A stretch of DNA of 39,386 nt. Origin: Variovorax sp. E3. GTDB taxonomy: Bacteria; Pseudomonadota; Gammaproteobacteria; Burkholderiales; Burkholderiaceae_C. The notes under the pieces are model-generated. The model did no database searches. It was not told the origin of the DNA and saw only the letters and a list, made by a program, of their open reading frames with translations. Made by a program: the position numbers and the translations under genes. This document shows positions 15,673 through 26,121 of the stretch, one piece after another. The DNA is taken from NCBI RefSeq assembly GCF_016082275.1, contig NZ_MOWM01000059.1:1-39386 (forward strand), given 5' to 3'. The first letter of the stretch is position 1. Each line of letters starts with the position of its first letter.

Positions 15673-16725
15673 ATGATCGTGGAGTCCAACGTCCCGCTGC
15701 AGCCGTACAACAGCTTCGGCATCGTCGCGCGCGCGCAGCATCTTGCGCGCATCACCGACGAGGCCGATCTGGTCGCGCTGCGTGCCGATGCCCAGTGGCG
15801 CGACGCGCCCCGTTTCGTGCTGGGCGGCGGCAGCAACATCGTGCTCACGGGCGACGTGAAGCCGCTGGTGCTCAAGGTCGAGATCAAGGGCCTGCGGCTG
15901 GTGGAAGAAACTCCGCGCGCCTGGATCGTCGAGGCCGGCGCGGGCGAAATCTGGCACGACGCGGTCGAATGGATGGTGCGCAGCGGCTACCCGGGGCTCG
16001 AAAACCTGGCGCTCATTCCGGGCACGGTGGGCGGTTCGCCGGTGCAGAACATCGGCGCCTACGGGGTCGAGCTGCAAGACCGCTTCGACTCGCTCGACGC
16101 CTTCGACCTGGAAACCGGCCGCAGCTTCACGCTCGACGCCGCGCAATGCGCCTTCGGCTACCGCGACTCGGTGTTCAAGCACGTGCGCAGCGGCCCGAAC
16201 GACTTCGGCCTGGCGGGCCGGGCGGTGATCACGCGGGTGCGCTTCAGGTTGCCCAAGCCGTGGAAGGCCGTGGTCGGCTACCTCGACCTCGAACGCAAGA
16301 TGGAGGAAAGCGGCAATTTCACGCCCAGCGCCCTCGACATCTTCGAATGGATCTGCGCGATTCGCCGCGCCAAGCTGCCCGACTGGCGCGTGCTGGGCAA
16401 CGCCGGCAGCTTCTTCAAGAACCCGACGGTCACGCCCGAGCAGTGCGCCGACATCATCGCGCGCGACCCCAAGATCGTTCACTACCCGATGGACGACGGC
16501 AGCATCAAGCTGGCGGCGGGCTGGCTCATCGACGCCTGCGGCTGGAAGGGCAAGTCGGTCGGCAACGCGGGCGTGTACGAAAAGCAGGCGCTGGTGCTGG
16601 TCAACCGCGGCGGCAGCGAGAACCCGGTAACGGGCGGCGAGGTGATGACGCTGGCCAAGGCGATCCAGACCAGCGTGTACGAGCGTTTCGGCATCCGGCT
16701 GGAGCCGGAGCCGGTGGTGGTCTGA
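15673..16725 (+). CDS. murB: UDP-N-acetylenolpyruvoylglucosamine reductase MurB
   Basis: Cytosolic FAD enzyme of peptidoglycan synthesis that reduces UDP-GlcNAc-enolpyruvate with NADPH, 350 aa (type I length). FAD-binding residues lie in LGGGSNIVL and LIPGTVGGSPVQNIGAYG. The proton-donor serine is in FGYRDSVFK, the LGNAGSFFKNP loop is present and the catalytic glutamate sits in RLEPEPVVV. The start is ATG 15673. A glycine-rich-domain gene begins 17 bp downstream. Confidence 0.96.
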   Translation: MIVESNVPLQPYNSFGIVARAQHLARITDEADLVALRADAQWRDAPRFVLGGGSNIVLTGDVKPLVLKVEIKGLRLVEETPRAWIVEAGAGEIWHDAVEWMVRSGYPGLENLALIPGTVGGSPVQNIGAYGVELQDRFDSLDAFDLETGRSFTLDAAQCAFGYRDSVFKHVRSGPNDFGLAGRAVITRVRFRLPKPWKAVVGYLDLERKMEESGNFTPSALDIFEWICAIRRAKLPDWRVLGNAGSFFKNPTVTPEQCADIIARDPKIVHYPMDDGSIKLAAGWLIDACGWKGKSVGNAGVYEKQALVLVNRGGSENPVTGGEVMTLAKAIQTSVYERFGIRLEPEPVVV

Positions 16726-16742
16726 GGCACTGATTCCGCCGC

Positions 16743-17588
16743 ATGGACCTCGACTTTCTGCCGCTGAATTTCCGCCGCCGCATCGGCGCGCTGGTGTGGC
16801 TGCGGCGCGCGGTGCCGGTCATTGCGCTGCTGGCGGTGTTCCTGGGCTCGCGCCGCTGGGGCGTGGTAGTGGCGGTGATCGTGGTGGCGCTGCTGTTCTC
16901 GGCGGTGCTCAAGTTTCTTGAAACCAGCCTGCGCCGGCAGTTCATCCGCGAGGCGCGGATGCCCCGGTTCCTGATCGGCAAGCTGCGCGAGGCGCACCCC
17001 CAACTGAGCACGCGCGACGCCGAACTGGTGCTGCGCGGACTGCGTCAGTTCTTCATGGCGCACCTGCGCAGCGACCGCAAATTCGTGGCCATGCCCTCCA
17101 AGGTGGTCGACACGGCGTGGCACGAGTTCATCCTGCACACGCAGGGCTACCAGAACTGGTGCAAGGCGGCCTTCGGCGGCATGCTGCACCACAGCCCGGC
17201 CGAGGTGCTCGGCCACGACCCCAAGCGCAACGACGGGCTGCGCCGCACCTGGTACTGGGCCTGCAAGGAAGAGAGCATCGACCCGCGCAAGCCGGCGCGC
17301 CTGCCGCTGCTGTTTGCGCTGGACGTCAAGTTCGCGATTGCCGGCGGCTTCACGTACGTGCCCGACTGCCGGGCGGTGGAGCGCTACATCGGCTCCGATG
17401 CGCAGTGCGGCACCAGCTTCGGCGAATCGTCGTCGTCGGACGGCGGCAGCTCGGGCGATGCCGGCGGGTTCGGCGGCAGCGAGTCGAGCAGCAGCGCAGG
17501 CGACGGCGGCTCCAGCGATGGCGGCGGCGCGTCCGACGGTGGTGGCGGGTGTGGCGGCGGCTGCGGTGGAGGAGGGGGCGGCGACTGA
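16743..17588 (+). CDS. Glycine-rich domain-containing protein with Gly/Ser/Cys tail
   Basis: A 281-aa protein. Two hydrophobic segments near residues 24-36 and 40-57 suggest a membrane anchor. Residues 70-215 hold a globular part with PSKVVDTAWHEFILHTQGYQNWC, a match to the GRDP-like family (PF07173), in which His and Cys are conserved (DxxWHxHxxxxxxYxxxC). From about residue 220 to the end the chain is almost only Gly, Ser, Asp and Cys, closing in CGGGCGGG. Function is unknown. The tail could be a flexible or metal-binding segment. It follows murB by 17 bp. Confidence 0.8.
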   Translation: MDLDFLPLNFRRRIGALVWLRRAVPVIALLAVFLGSRRWGVVVAVIVVALLFSAVLKFLETSLRRQFIREARMPRFLIGKLREAHPQLSTRDAELVLRGLRQFFMAHLRSDRKFVAMPSKVVDTAWHEFILHTQGYQNWCKAAFGGMLHHSPAEVLGHDPKRNDGLRRTWYWACKEESIDPRKPARLPLLFALDVKFAIAGGFTYVPDCRAVERYIGSDAQCGTSFGESSSSDGGSSGDAGGFGGSESSSSAGDGGSSDGGGASDGGGGCGGGCGGGGGGD

Positions 17589-17616
17589 CTCATCAGCAAT
17601 GCGCGCTCCCATGAAA

Positions 17617-17638
17617 AACGGGCCCGGAGGGGCCCGTT
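17617..17638. terminator. Terminator hairpin between convergent genes
   Basis: ACGGGCCC and GGGCCCGT arms around a short GGAG loop form an 8-bp GC-rich stem, preceded by an A-run on the plus strand, which reads as a T-run for the minus-strand argG transcript. It lies between the stops of the glycine-rich gene and argG and may serve both. Confidence 0.75.
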
Positions 17639-17678
17639 GTCGTTTCCGCCTCCGGCGAGGAGGCGGGCGTGCGATCGA

Positions 17679-19019
17679 TCAGCTTGCGTCGCCGTCGTTC
17701 GCCAGCTTCGGCAGCGACGCGCCTTCGCTCGACGACAGCAGGCCGACCTGCGTGTAGATCGCCAGCTTCTCGCGCGTGTCGACGATGTCCAGGTTGCGCA
17801 TCGTCAGCTGGCCGATGCGGTCCAGCGGCGTGAACGCGCCTTCGACCTTTTCCATGCTCAGGCGCTCGGGCTTGTACGTGAGGTTGGCCGACTCGGTGTT
17901 CAGGATCGAATAGTCGTTGCCGCGGCGCAGCTCGACCGTCACTTCGCCGGTGATGGCACGCGCCACCCAGCGCTGTGCCGTCTCGCGCAGCATGATGGCT
18001 TGCGGGTCGAACCAGCGGCCCTGGTACAGCAGGCGGCCCAGGCGGCGGCCGTTGTCGCGGTACTGCTCGATGGTGTCTTCGTTGTGGATGCCGGTGACCA
18101 GGCGCTCGTAGGCAATGAACAGCAGCGCCAGGCCGGGGGCTTCGTAGATGCCGCGGCTCTTGGCTTCGATGATGCGGTTCTCGATCTGGTCGCTCATGCC
18201 CAGGCCGTGGCGGCCGCCGATGCGGTTGGCTTCGAGGATCAGCTCGACCAGGTTGGCATAGCGCACGCCGTTCAGCGCAACGGGCACGCCTTCTTCGAAG
18301 CGCACCGAGACGGTCTCGCGCTTGACTTCGACTTCGTCCTTCCAGAACGCCACGCCCATGATGGGCTGCACGATCTGGATGCCGCTGTTCAGGTGCTCCA
18401 GGTCCTTGGCTTCGTGCGTGGCGCCGAGCATGTTGGAGTCGGTCGAGTAGGCCTTCTCGCTCGACATCTTGTAGGCGAAGCCGGCCTTCTGCATGAACTC
18501 CGACATCTCCTTGCGGCCGCCCAGCTCGTCGATGAAGACCTGGTCGAGCCAGGGCTTGTAGATCTTCAGGTTGGGGTTGGTCAGCAGGCCGTAGCGGTAG
18601 AAGCGCTCGATGTCGTTGCCCTTGTAGGTGCTGCCGTCGCCCCAGATGTGGACGTCGTCTTCCTTCATGGCCGACACCAGCATCGTGCCGGTCACGGCAC
18701 GGCCCAGCGGCGTGGTGTTGAAGTAGGTCACGCCGGCGGTGGTCACGTGGAAGGCGCCGGCCTGCAGGGCGGCGATGCCTTCGTTGGCCAGCTGCGCGCG
18801 GCAGTCGATCAGGCGGGCGTTCTCGGCGCCGTAGAGCATCGCCTTGCGCGGGATCTCGTCGTAGTCGGGCTCGTCGGGCTGGCCGAGGTTGGCGGTGTAG
18901 GCGTAGGGAATCGCACCCTTGTTGCGCATCCAGTGCAGCGCCGCGCTGGTGTCCAGGCCGCCCGAGAAGGCGATGCCGACCTTCTGGCCGGCGGGTACGT
19001 TTTGGAGAATGGTCGACAT
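17679..19019 (-). CDS. argG: Argininosuccinate synthase (long, E. coli-type)
   Basis: Converts citrulline, aspartate and ATP to argininosuccinate in arginine synthesis, 446 aa. This is the length of the E. coli-type subgroup, against about 400 for most bacteria. The PP-loop FSGGLDTS is at residues 18-25, citrulline and aspartate contacts lie in the TYFNTTPLGRAVTGT and HIWGDGSTYKGNDIERF segments, and GTHEAKDLE-like and DQIENRI motifs follow. It starts 28 bp after ppnP on the same strand. There is no visible ArgR box. Confidence 0.96.
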   Translation of the reverse strand: MSTILQNVPAGQKVGIAFSGGLDTSAALHWMRNKGAIPYAYTANLGQPDEPDYDEIPRKAMLYGAENARLIDCRAQLANEGIAALQAGAFHVTTAGVTYFNTTPLGRAVTGTMLVSAMKEDDVHIWGDGSTYKGNDIERFYRYGLLTNPNLKIYKPWLDQVFIDELGGRKEMSEFMQKAGFAYKMSSEKAYSTDSNMLGATHEAKDLEHLNSGIQIVQPIMGVAFWKDEVEVKRETVSVRFEEGVPVALNGVRYANLVELILEANRIGGRHGLGMSDQIENRIIEAKSRGIYEAPGLALLFIAYERLVTGIHNEDTIEQYRDNGRRLGRLLYQGRWFDPQAIMLRETAQRWVARAITGEVTVELRRGNDYSILNTESANLTYKPERLSMEKVEGAFTPLDRIGQLTMRNLDIVDTREKLAIYTQVGLLSSSEGASLPKLANDGDAS

Positions 19020-19047
19020 GTCTGGGGGTCCGGTTGAAGGTCGCGGC

Positions 19048-19374
19048 TCAGCCGAAGTGGCAGATGTAGCTGTAAGGCTCGGCGCTCACGCGGATCTGGA
19101 AGCTGGAGTTGCCGGGCACGTTGAACTTCTGGCCGGGGCCCGAGGCGATCCATTCGCTGGTGCCCGCGAGCTGGTATTCGCAGCTGCCGCCGGTGCCTTC
19201 CATGATTTCAGGGGCGCCGGTGTTGAAGGTGAGGGTCGACGGCAGGATCACGCCGACCGATTTCTTGGTGCCGTCCGCGAGCGTGAGGTTGTGGCTCACG
19301 CACTTGCCGTCGAAGTACACATTGGCCTTGGTGGCCACTGCGGCGCTGTTGATTGTGTCGGTAGTCGTCGTCAT
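19048..19374 (-). CDS. ppnP: Pyrimidine/purine nucleoside phosphorylase PpnP (YaiE family)
   Basis: Small cupin-fold enzyme, 108 aa, whose family splits nucleosides to base and ribose-1-phosphate. Matches are ANVYFDGKCVSHNL, KSVGVILPSTLTFNT, PEIMEGTGGSCEYQL, and the C-terminal FNVPGNSSFQIRV...YICHFG. Start ATG 19374 leaves an N-terminal Thr-rich extension of about 14 residues relative to the E. coli protein. It precedes argG in the same direction by 28 bp. Confidence 0.92.
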   Translation of the reverse strand: MTTTTDTINSAAVATKANVYFDGKCVSHNLTLADGTKKSVGVILPSTLTFNTGAPEIMEGTGGSCEYQLAGTSEWIASGPGQKFNVPGNSSFQIRVSAEPYSYICHFG

Positions 19375-19487
19375 TGGGTGGCGCCGGCGCGGGAGCGGTC
19401 GGCGAATCGAGGACGCACCGCACCAGCGGCGCACCCGTCAAGGGTTGGAAAGTCCTCGATTTTAGGGGGTCGACGCACCCCCGTCGC

Positions 19488-20086
19488 TCAGCGGTGCCAG
19501 CCGCCGCGGAAACCGCCGTAGCCGCGATAGCCGTAGCCGCCGCGGTAATAGCCGCCGCCCCAGCCGCGCGAGTAGCCCAGGTTCAGCGAAATGCCGACCG
19601 GCGGATAGACATAGGGGTAACCGTAGGCGTAGCCGGGATCGACATACACCGGCGCCGCGTAGACCGGGGCCGGCTGCACATAGACCGGCGGCGGGCCGCC
19701 CGCGCCGACCACCACGCCGGGCTCGGGTACCACGTTGTCCCAGGGCGAGCCGCCGGCCTGGGCGTAGGCCTGCGCGCCGCCGTTGTTGGCCTCGACGGGA
19801 TAGGCCTGCACCTGCGACTGCGGCGCCACGGGCGAAGTCGTCACGCCGTAGGTGCCGGCCTGGATCGGGATGGTCGCGCCGGGCCGGGTGTCCATGCGGG
19901 TGGTGTACTGGCGCCCGTTGTATTCGTAGGTGACGTTGTAAATCACGTTGCCGGTCGTTTCGTGCACCGGCACGGCGGAAACGACTCGTCCGAAGCTTGC
20001 TGCTGCGCCTGCGCGAGGCCGGCACCGCCGACGAGGGCGCCGGCGACCGAGAGGCCGGCAAGGGTGCGAAAAGCGTATCTGTTCAT
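19488..20086 (-). pseudogene. Secreted Gly/Tyr/Pro-rich protein, frameshifted after its signal peptide
   Basis: The start ATG 20086 has a CAGGAG site 9 bases upstream and opens a clear Sec signal (MNRYAFRTLAGLSVAGALVG, cleavage near AQA). After QQQ the frame runs into a stop near 19943. A different frame continues from about 20000 with RVVSAVPVHETTGNVIYNVTYEYNGRQYTTRMD and ends in a repeat-rich tail of GYxYxYP and RGGYGYRGYGG units. Rejoining needs one extra base near 19990-20000, that is, a 1-nt deletion. The mature protein would be a beta-rich YNVTYEY domain plus a Gly/Tyr-rich tail. Function is unknown. It may be a sequencing error and not a dead gene. Confidence 0.75.
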
Positions 20087-20191
20087 GGTCGAAGCTCCTG
20101 CATTGGGAACGTGGCGCGCGGCAACCCGGTGGCTGCGGCGCGGCGTTCGATAGGCTGGTTGGACGTTGCCCGTTCGGCCGGGTTCCGGCAT

Positions 20192-20548
20192 TTACACGGC
20201 GTTCACAGCCGCCCAGGCGTCGGCGTCGAAGCCCGTGGTCACGGGCTTCTTCGGGCCCCAGTCGACCACCGGGCGCTTGATCAGGCTGGCATGGGCCAGC
20301 AGCACCGGGCGGGCGGAGGCGGCGTCGGTCACGCCTTCGCGCGTGGCTTCGTCCAGCTTGCGCCAGGTGGTGCCCTTGCGGTTGACCAGGGCCTCCCAGC
20401 CCGGCTGCTTGAGCCACTGGTCGAGCGCGGCTTCGGGCACGCCTTGCTTCTTGAAATCGTGGAAGGCGTAGGCCACGCCATGTTCGTCGAGCCAGGCGCG
20501 GGCGCGCTTGACGGTGTCGCAGTTCGGAATGCCGTATAGGGTTGTCAT
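20192..20548 (-). CDS. ArsC/Spx/MgsR-family thioredoxin-fold protein
   Basis: Arsenate-reductase-like protein, 118 aa. TTLYGIPNCDTVKRARAWL gives the single catalytic-position cysteine in NCDTVKRA. The HDFKKQGVP segment, WEALVNRKGTTWRKL and the C-terminal LIKRPVVDWG complete the Spx/YffB fold. It lacks the second cysteine that would make a CXXC, as in the YffB group. The start ATG 20548 is divergent from folC (20597), with a 48-bp gap. True arsenate reduction is unlikely without arsenic genes nearby; its role is uncertain. Confidence 0.88.
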   Translation of the reverse strand: MTTLYGIPNCDTVKRARAWLDEHGVAYAFHDFKKQGVPEAALDQWLKQPGWEALVNRKGTTWRKLDEATREGVTDAASARPVLLAHASLIKRPVVDWGPKKPVTTGFDADAWAAVNAV

Positions 20549-20596
20549 GGCCGCGATGATGCCCCGGCCCGCGGGTCGGCGACAATCCCGGCCTCC

Positions 20597-21891
20597 ATGG
20601 AAACCCTTAACGACTGGCTCGCGCGCGCCGAGCAACTCCATCCCAAGAACATCGAGCTCGGGCTCGAACGCGCCAAGGAGATGGCCCAGCGCCTCGGCCT
20701 GCGCTTCGGCTGCCCCGTCATCACGGTGGCGGGCACCAACGGCAAGGGCTCGACCTGCGCCATGCTCGAGTCGATCCTCACGCACGCGGGCTACCGCACG
20801 GCGGTCTTCACCTCGCCCCACCTGGTGCGCTTCGAGGAGCGGCTTCGGCTCAAGGGCGAATCGGTCGATGCTTCGAAACTGATAGCAAGCTTCGAAGTGG
20901 TGGAAAGGCGCGCGGCGACCTGCCGCTGACCTACTTCGAGTTCACCACGCTCGGCATCCTGCACTGCATGACCGAGGAAAAGCCCGACGTCGCGATCCTC
21001 GAAGTGGGCCTGGGCGGGCGGCTGGACGCGGTGAACATCATCGACACCGACTGCGCGGTCATCACCAGCATCGACCTGGACCACATGGAATACCTGGGCC
21101 CCGACCGCGAGAGCATCGGCTTCGAGAAGGCCGGCATCCTGCGCCCGGGCAAGCCCGCCATCGTGAGCGACCCGATGCCGCCGCAAAGCGTGATCGACCA
21201 CGCGGCGGCCATCGGCGCCGACCTGTGGCGCTTCGGCACCGACTTCAACGTGTCGGGCGACAAGCAGCAGTGGGGCTGGTCGGGGCGCGGGCGGCGCTAC
21301 AGCGGGCTGGCGTATCCGGCGCTGCGCGGCGCCAACCAGCTCATCAATGCGGCGGGCGTGCTCGCGGCGCTCGAGGCGCTGCGCCCGCAACTGCCGATCA
21401 CGGCGCAGGCCGTGCGCAACGGGCTGGCCATGGTCGAGCTGCCGGGCCGCTTCCAGATCGTGCCGGGCGAGCCCGCGCTGGTGCTCGACGTAGCGCACAA
21501 CGCCCACGCCGTGGCCGCGCTGGCCGAGAACCTCGACGCGATGGGCTTCTACCCGACCACGCACGGTGTGTTCGGTGTCATGGCCGACAAGGACCTGGCG
21601 CCGATCCTCGCGCGCATCGGCCCGATGATCGACCGCTGGTACTTCACCGACCTGCCCACGCTGCGCGCCGCGAAAGCGGCCGACCTGCTGGCCGCCTGGC
21701 AGGCGCAGAACACCCGTACCGACGCTTCGGGCAGCGTGCACGCAGGCCCGATGGAAGCGTTGCGCGCAGCCATCGAGCAGGCAGGGCCCGCTGATAGAAT
21801 CGTCGTCTTCGGATCGTTCTTCACCGTGGGTGGCGTGCTCGAAAACGGCACCCCCCGGCTGCAAGCCAAACACCTGCTGCCAGGCGGCTGA
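20597..21891 (+). pseudogene. folC: Dihydrofolate/folylpolyglutamate synthase, single-base frameshift
   Basis: FolC adds glutamate to dihydropteroate and folates and is normally essential. The first 100 residues carry the P-loop VAGTNGKGSTCAML and the FTSPHLVRFEER segment, then hit a stop at 20929. The remainder continues in the next frame (LTYFEFTTLGILHCM, AILEVGLGGRLDAVNI, DLDHMEYLG, LELPGRFQ-like region, VLDVAHNAHA, FGSFFTVGG) to 21891. One base is missing close to GGAAAGGCG at 20902-20910; restoring an A would read VVEKARGDLPLTYFEF. The total then matches family length (about 431 aa). It heads the folC-dedD-cvpA-purF-metZ run. Confidence 0.88.
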
Positions 21892-21964
21892 TCGCCGGGC
21901 TGTCCACACACCCTCCGGCACCATCGGGCACCACTTCGCTGCACTCCTTCAGGGATCGAACTTC

Positions 21965-22850
21965 ATGGCGTTTTTCAAGTTCCGCACGCGCGGCCCGCAA
22001 GGCAACGAAGGACGCAGCGCCCCCGCCGCCGCGCCGGCGGAAAGTGTCGAAACCATGCGTCGGCGTGCGCGCCACCGGCTGCTCGGCGCGGCGGTGCTGG
22101 TGCTGCTGGGCGTCATCGGCTTTCCGCTGCTGTTCGACACGCAGCCGCGCCCGGTGTCGGTCGACATCCCCATCGAGATTCCCGACCGCAACAAGGTCAA
22201 GCCGCTGCCCGTGCCCGCCACGCCGCGCCGGCCACCAGCAGCTCGGCTCCCGACAGCAGCTCGCGCGTCGCGTCAGCCTCTTCGGCCGGCGGCATGATCA
22301 CCGAGACCGCCGACGGCACCGAGATCGACCCCGGCAAGCCGGCCGCCAGCACGCCGCCGCCCGCCGCCGCGCCCGAACGCAAACCGGAGCCCAAGCCCGA
22401 GCCCAAGCCCGAGCCGAAGCCGGAACCCAAGCCCGAGCCGAAGCCCGTCGAGCACAAGCCCGAACCCAAACCCGAGCCCAAGCCGAAGCCGGAACCCAAG
22501 CCCGAGGCCAAGCCCAAGCCGGCTGCGGTCGACGACGGTGCCCGCGCCCGCGCGCTGCTCGAAGGCAAGCCCATCACGGCCGCTGCCGCCACGCCCAAGC
22601 CGGCCGCAGCGACGAAGCCGCTGGCCGCTTCGTGGTGCAGGTGGGCGCGTTCGCCGATGCCGACAAGGCGCGCGAAGTGCGCCAGAAGCTCGAGCGGGCC
22701 GGCCTGAAGACCTATGTGCACGTCGCGAAGACGGCCGACGGCGAACGCACGCGTGTGCGTGTCGGTCCCTTCAGCTCGCGTGCCGAGGCCGACCGCGCCG
22801 CCGAGAAGGTCAAGGGCTTGTCTTTGTCGGCCGCGATCCTCACGTTGTAA
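21965..22850 (+). pseudogene. dedD: DedD-like SPOR-domain protein, two single-base frameshifts
   Basis: Cell-division-associated inner-membrane protein. The start ATG 21965 opens a cytoplasmic stub, one membrane helix (LLGAAVLVLLGVIGFPLLF) and the FDTQPRPVSVDIPIEIP segment typical of betaproteobacterial DedD. The frame shifts by one base near 22217-22230, and the next frame holds a KPEP/KPKP repeat linker. It shifts again near 22605-22633 into a SPOR domain (RFVVQVGAFADADKAREV to the end), which binds denuded septal peptidoglycan. Both shifts equal 1-nt deletions. It sits between folC and cvpA, the usual order. Error or real decay cannot be separated here. Confidence 0.85.
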
Positions 22851-22868
22851 GCACGCTCGCCGGTTGCC

Positions 22869-23354
22869 GTGGCCCTGCTCGACTGGATCGCCGTCGCGCT
22901 CATCGTGGTGTCGATGCTGCTCGGCCTGATGCGCGGGCTGGTGTTCGAGGTGATCTCGCTGATCGGCTGGGTGGCCGCCTTCATTGCCGCCCAGTGGCTG
23001 GCGTCCGGCGTGGCGGCGTGGCTGCCGTTCGGCGACCCGCAGGCCGCGTGGCGCTATCCGCTGGCCTTCGTGCTGGTGTTCGTGGCGGTGGCGTTCGGCG
23101 TGGGCCTGGTGGCCTCGCTCACGCGCAAGCTGATCACGGTCGTGGGACTGCGGCCGGTGGACCGAATTTTGGGAGCAGCGTTCGGAGCGGCACGGGGGGC
23201 GGTGGCCCTGCTCGTGCTGGCGGTCGTTGTTCATTTGCTGGTGTTGAGCGACAGTGCCTGGTGGCAGGAATCGCGCAGCGCCGTTGTTCTCGATGCGGCA
23301 TTGCAGGGCCTCAAGCCCTCGCTGCCTGAAAAGTTGGCAAGCTACCTGCCCTGA
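22869..23354 (+). CDS. cvpA: CvpA family membrane protein (GTG start)
   Basis: Inner-membrane protein, 161 aa, with four hydrophobic segments: WIAVALIVVSMLLGLMRGL, ISLIGWVAAFIAAQWL, YPLAFVLVFVAVAFGVGLV and ARGAVALLVLAVVVHLLVL. Matches to CvpA are LDWIAVALI at the start, GLVFEVISLIGWV, and VDRILGAAFGAARGAV. CvpA is known for colicin V production and envelope homeostasis and usually precedes purF, as here (19 bp). It starts at GTG 22869, 18 bp after dedD. Confidence 0.93.
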   Translation: MALLDWIAVALIVVSMLLGLMRGLVFEVISLIGWVAAFIAAQWLASGVAAWLPFGDPQAAWRYPLAFVLVFVAVAFGVGLVASLTRKLITVVGLRPVDRILGAAFGAARGAVALLVLAVVVHLLVLSDSAWWQESRSAVVLDAALQGLKPSLPEKLASYLP

Positions 23355-23373
23355 GGCTGGAAGGAATCGTCCC

Positions 23374-24876
<1,503 letters not shown>

Positions 24877-24891
24877 ACCAGAGCCGACGAC

Positions 24892-26106
24892 GTGACCGAC
24901 GACGAACGCCCCCTGCCGCCCGGCCTGCATCCTGAAACGCTCGCGCTGCGCACCGGCCTTGCGCCGAGCCAGTACGGCGAGCATTCCGATGCGCTGTTCC
25001 TGACCAGCGGCTTCGTGCAGCCCGACGCCGAGACCTCGATGCGCCGCTTCGCGGGCACCGAGCCCGGCTTCACGTACTCGCGCACCTCGAACCCGACCGT
25101 GACCAGCTTCGAGCAGCGCATCGCGGCGCTCGAAGGTACCGAGGCGGCCATCGGCGCGTCGACCGGCATGGGCGCCATCCTCATGATGTGCATGGGCCTG
25201 CTGAAGGCCGGCGACCACGTGGTCTGCTCGCGCTCGGTGTTCGGCTCCACGCTGAACCTGTTCGGCAAGGAGTTCGCCAAGTTCGGCGTCCAGACCACCT
25301 TCGTCTCGCAGACCGACGTGGCCGAGTGGCGCGCGGCCGTCAAGCCCAACACCAAGCTGCTGTTCGCCGAAACGCCGACCAACCCGTTGACCGAGGTTTG
25401 CGACATCCGCGCGCTGGCCGACGTGGCGCATGCGGCCGGCGCCTTGCTGGCGGTCGACAACTGCTTCTGCACGCCGATCCTGCAGCGCCCGGCCGAGCTG
25501 GGCGCCGACCTCGTCATCCACTCGGGCACCAAGCACCTGGACGGCCAGGGCCGCGTGATGGCGGGCGCGATCTGCGGCCCCTCGAAGCTCATCGTCGACG
25601 TGTTCGGCCCCATCGTGCGCACCGCCGGCATGGCGCTGGCGCCGTTCAATGCGTGGGTGGTGCTCAAGGGCATCGAGACGCTGGGCGTGCGCATGAAGGC
25701 GCACTGCGCCAATGCGCTCGAGGTGGCGCAATGGCTCGAAAAGCAACCGGGCATCGCACGCGTGTACTACCCGGGCCTGCCGTCGCATGCACAGCACGAG
25801 CTGGCCATGCGGCAGCAGTCGGGGCAGGGCGGTGCGGTGGTGTCGTTCGACGTGGTCGGCGACACGCCCGAAACCGCGCGCGCCAACGCGTTCCATGTCA
25901 TCAACAGCACGCGCGTGGTGAGCGTCGCCACCAACCTGGGCGACGTGAAGACCATCATCACGCACCCCGGCACCACCTCGCACGGCCGCCTGACCGAAGC
26001 GCAGCGCCAGGCCGCCGGCATCAGCCAGGGGCTGATCCGCCTGGCGGTCGGCCTGGAGCACGTCGAAGACATCAAGGCCGACCTCGCGCGCGCCTCGGCA
26101 CCCTGA
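24892..26106 (+). CDS. metZ: O-succinylhomoserine sulfhydrylase MetZ
   Basis: PLP enzyme of the Cys/Met-metabolism family, 404 aa, that makes homocysteine from O-succinylhomoserine and sulfide. The PLP lysine lies in LVIHSGTKHLDGQGRVMAG. YSRTSNPTVTSFEQRIAALEG, ASTGMGAI, FAETPTNPLTEV and VSVATNLGDVKTIITHPG are family signatures. It starts at GTG 24892. The folC-to-metZ order is shared by many Betaproteobacteria. It is functionally linked to the sulfur uptake block at the start of the window, though not adjacent. Confidence 0.95.
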   Translation: MTDDERPLPPGLHPETLALRTGLAPSQYGEHSDALFLTSGFVQPDAETSMRRFAGTEPGFTYSRTSNPTVTSFEQRIAALEGTEAAIGASTGMGAILMMCMGLLKAGDHVVCSRSVFGSTLNLFGKEFAKFGVQTTFVSQTDVAEWRAAVKPNTKLLFAETPTNPLTEVCDIRALADVAHAAGALLAVDNCFCTPILQRPAELGADLVIHSGTKHLDGQGRVMAGAICGPSKLIVDVFGPIVRTAGMALAPFNAWVVLKGIETLGVRMKAHCANALEVAQWLEKQPGIARVYYPGLPSHAQHELAMRQQSGQGGAVVSFDVVGDTPETARANAFHVINSTRVVSVATNLGDVKTIITHPGTTSHGRLTEAQRQAAGISQGLIRLAVGLEHVEDIKADLARASAP

Positions 26107-26121
26107 ATCCAGCATAAAAAA

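Noticed and set aside
22380..22520. KPEP/KPKP repeat as a DNA tandem-repeat or CRISPR-like element
   Set aside because: The periodicity follows codons of a Pro/Lys linker typical of DedD and SPOR proteins; there are no spacers or conserved DNA repeat units.
20597..22850. Programmed ribosomal frameshifting in folC and dedD
   Set aside because: No slippery heptamer with a downstream pseudoknot is seen at the shift points, and several unrelated neighbouring genes are affected, so indels are simpler.
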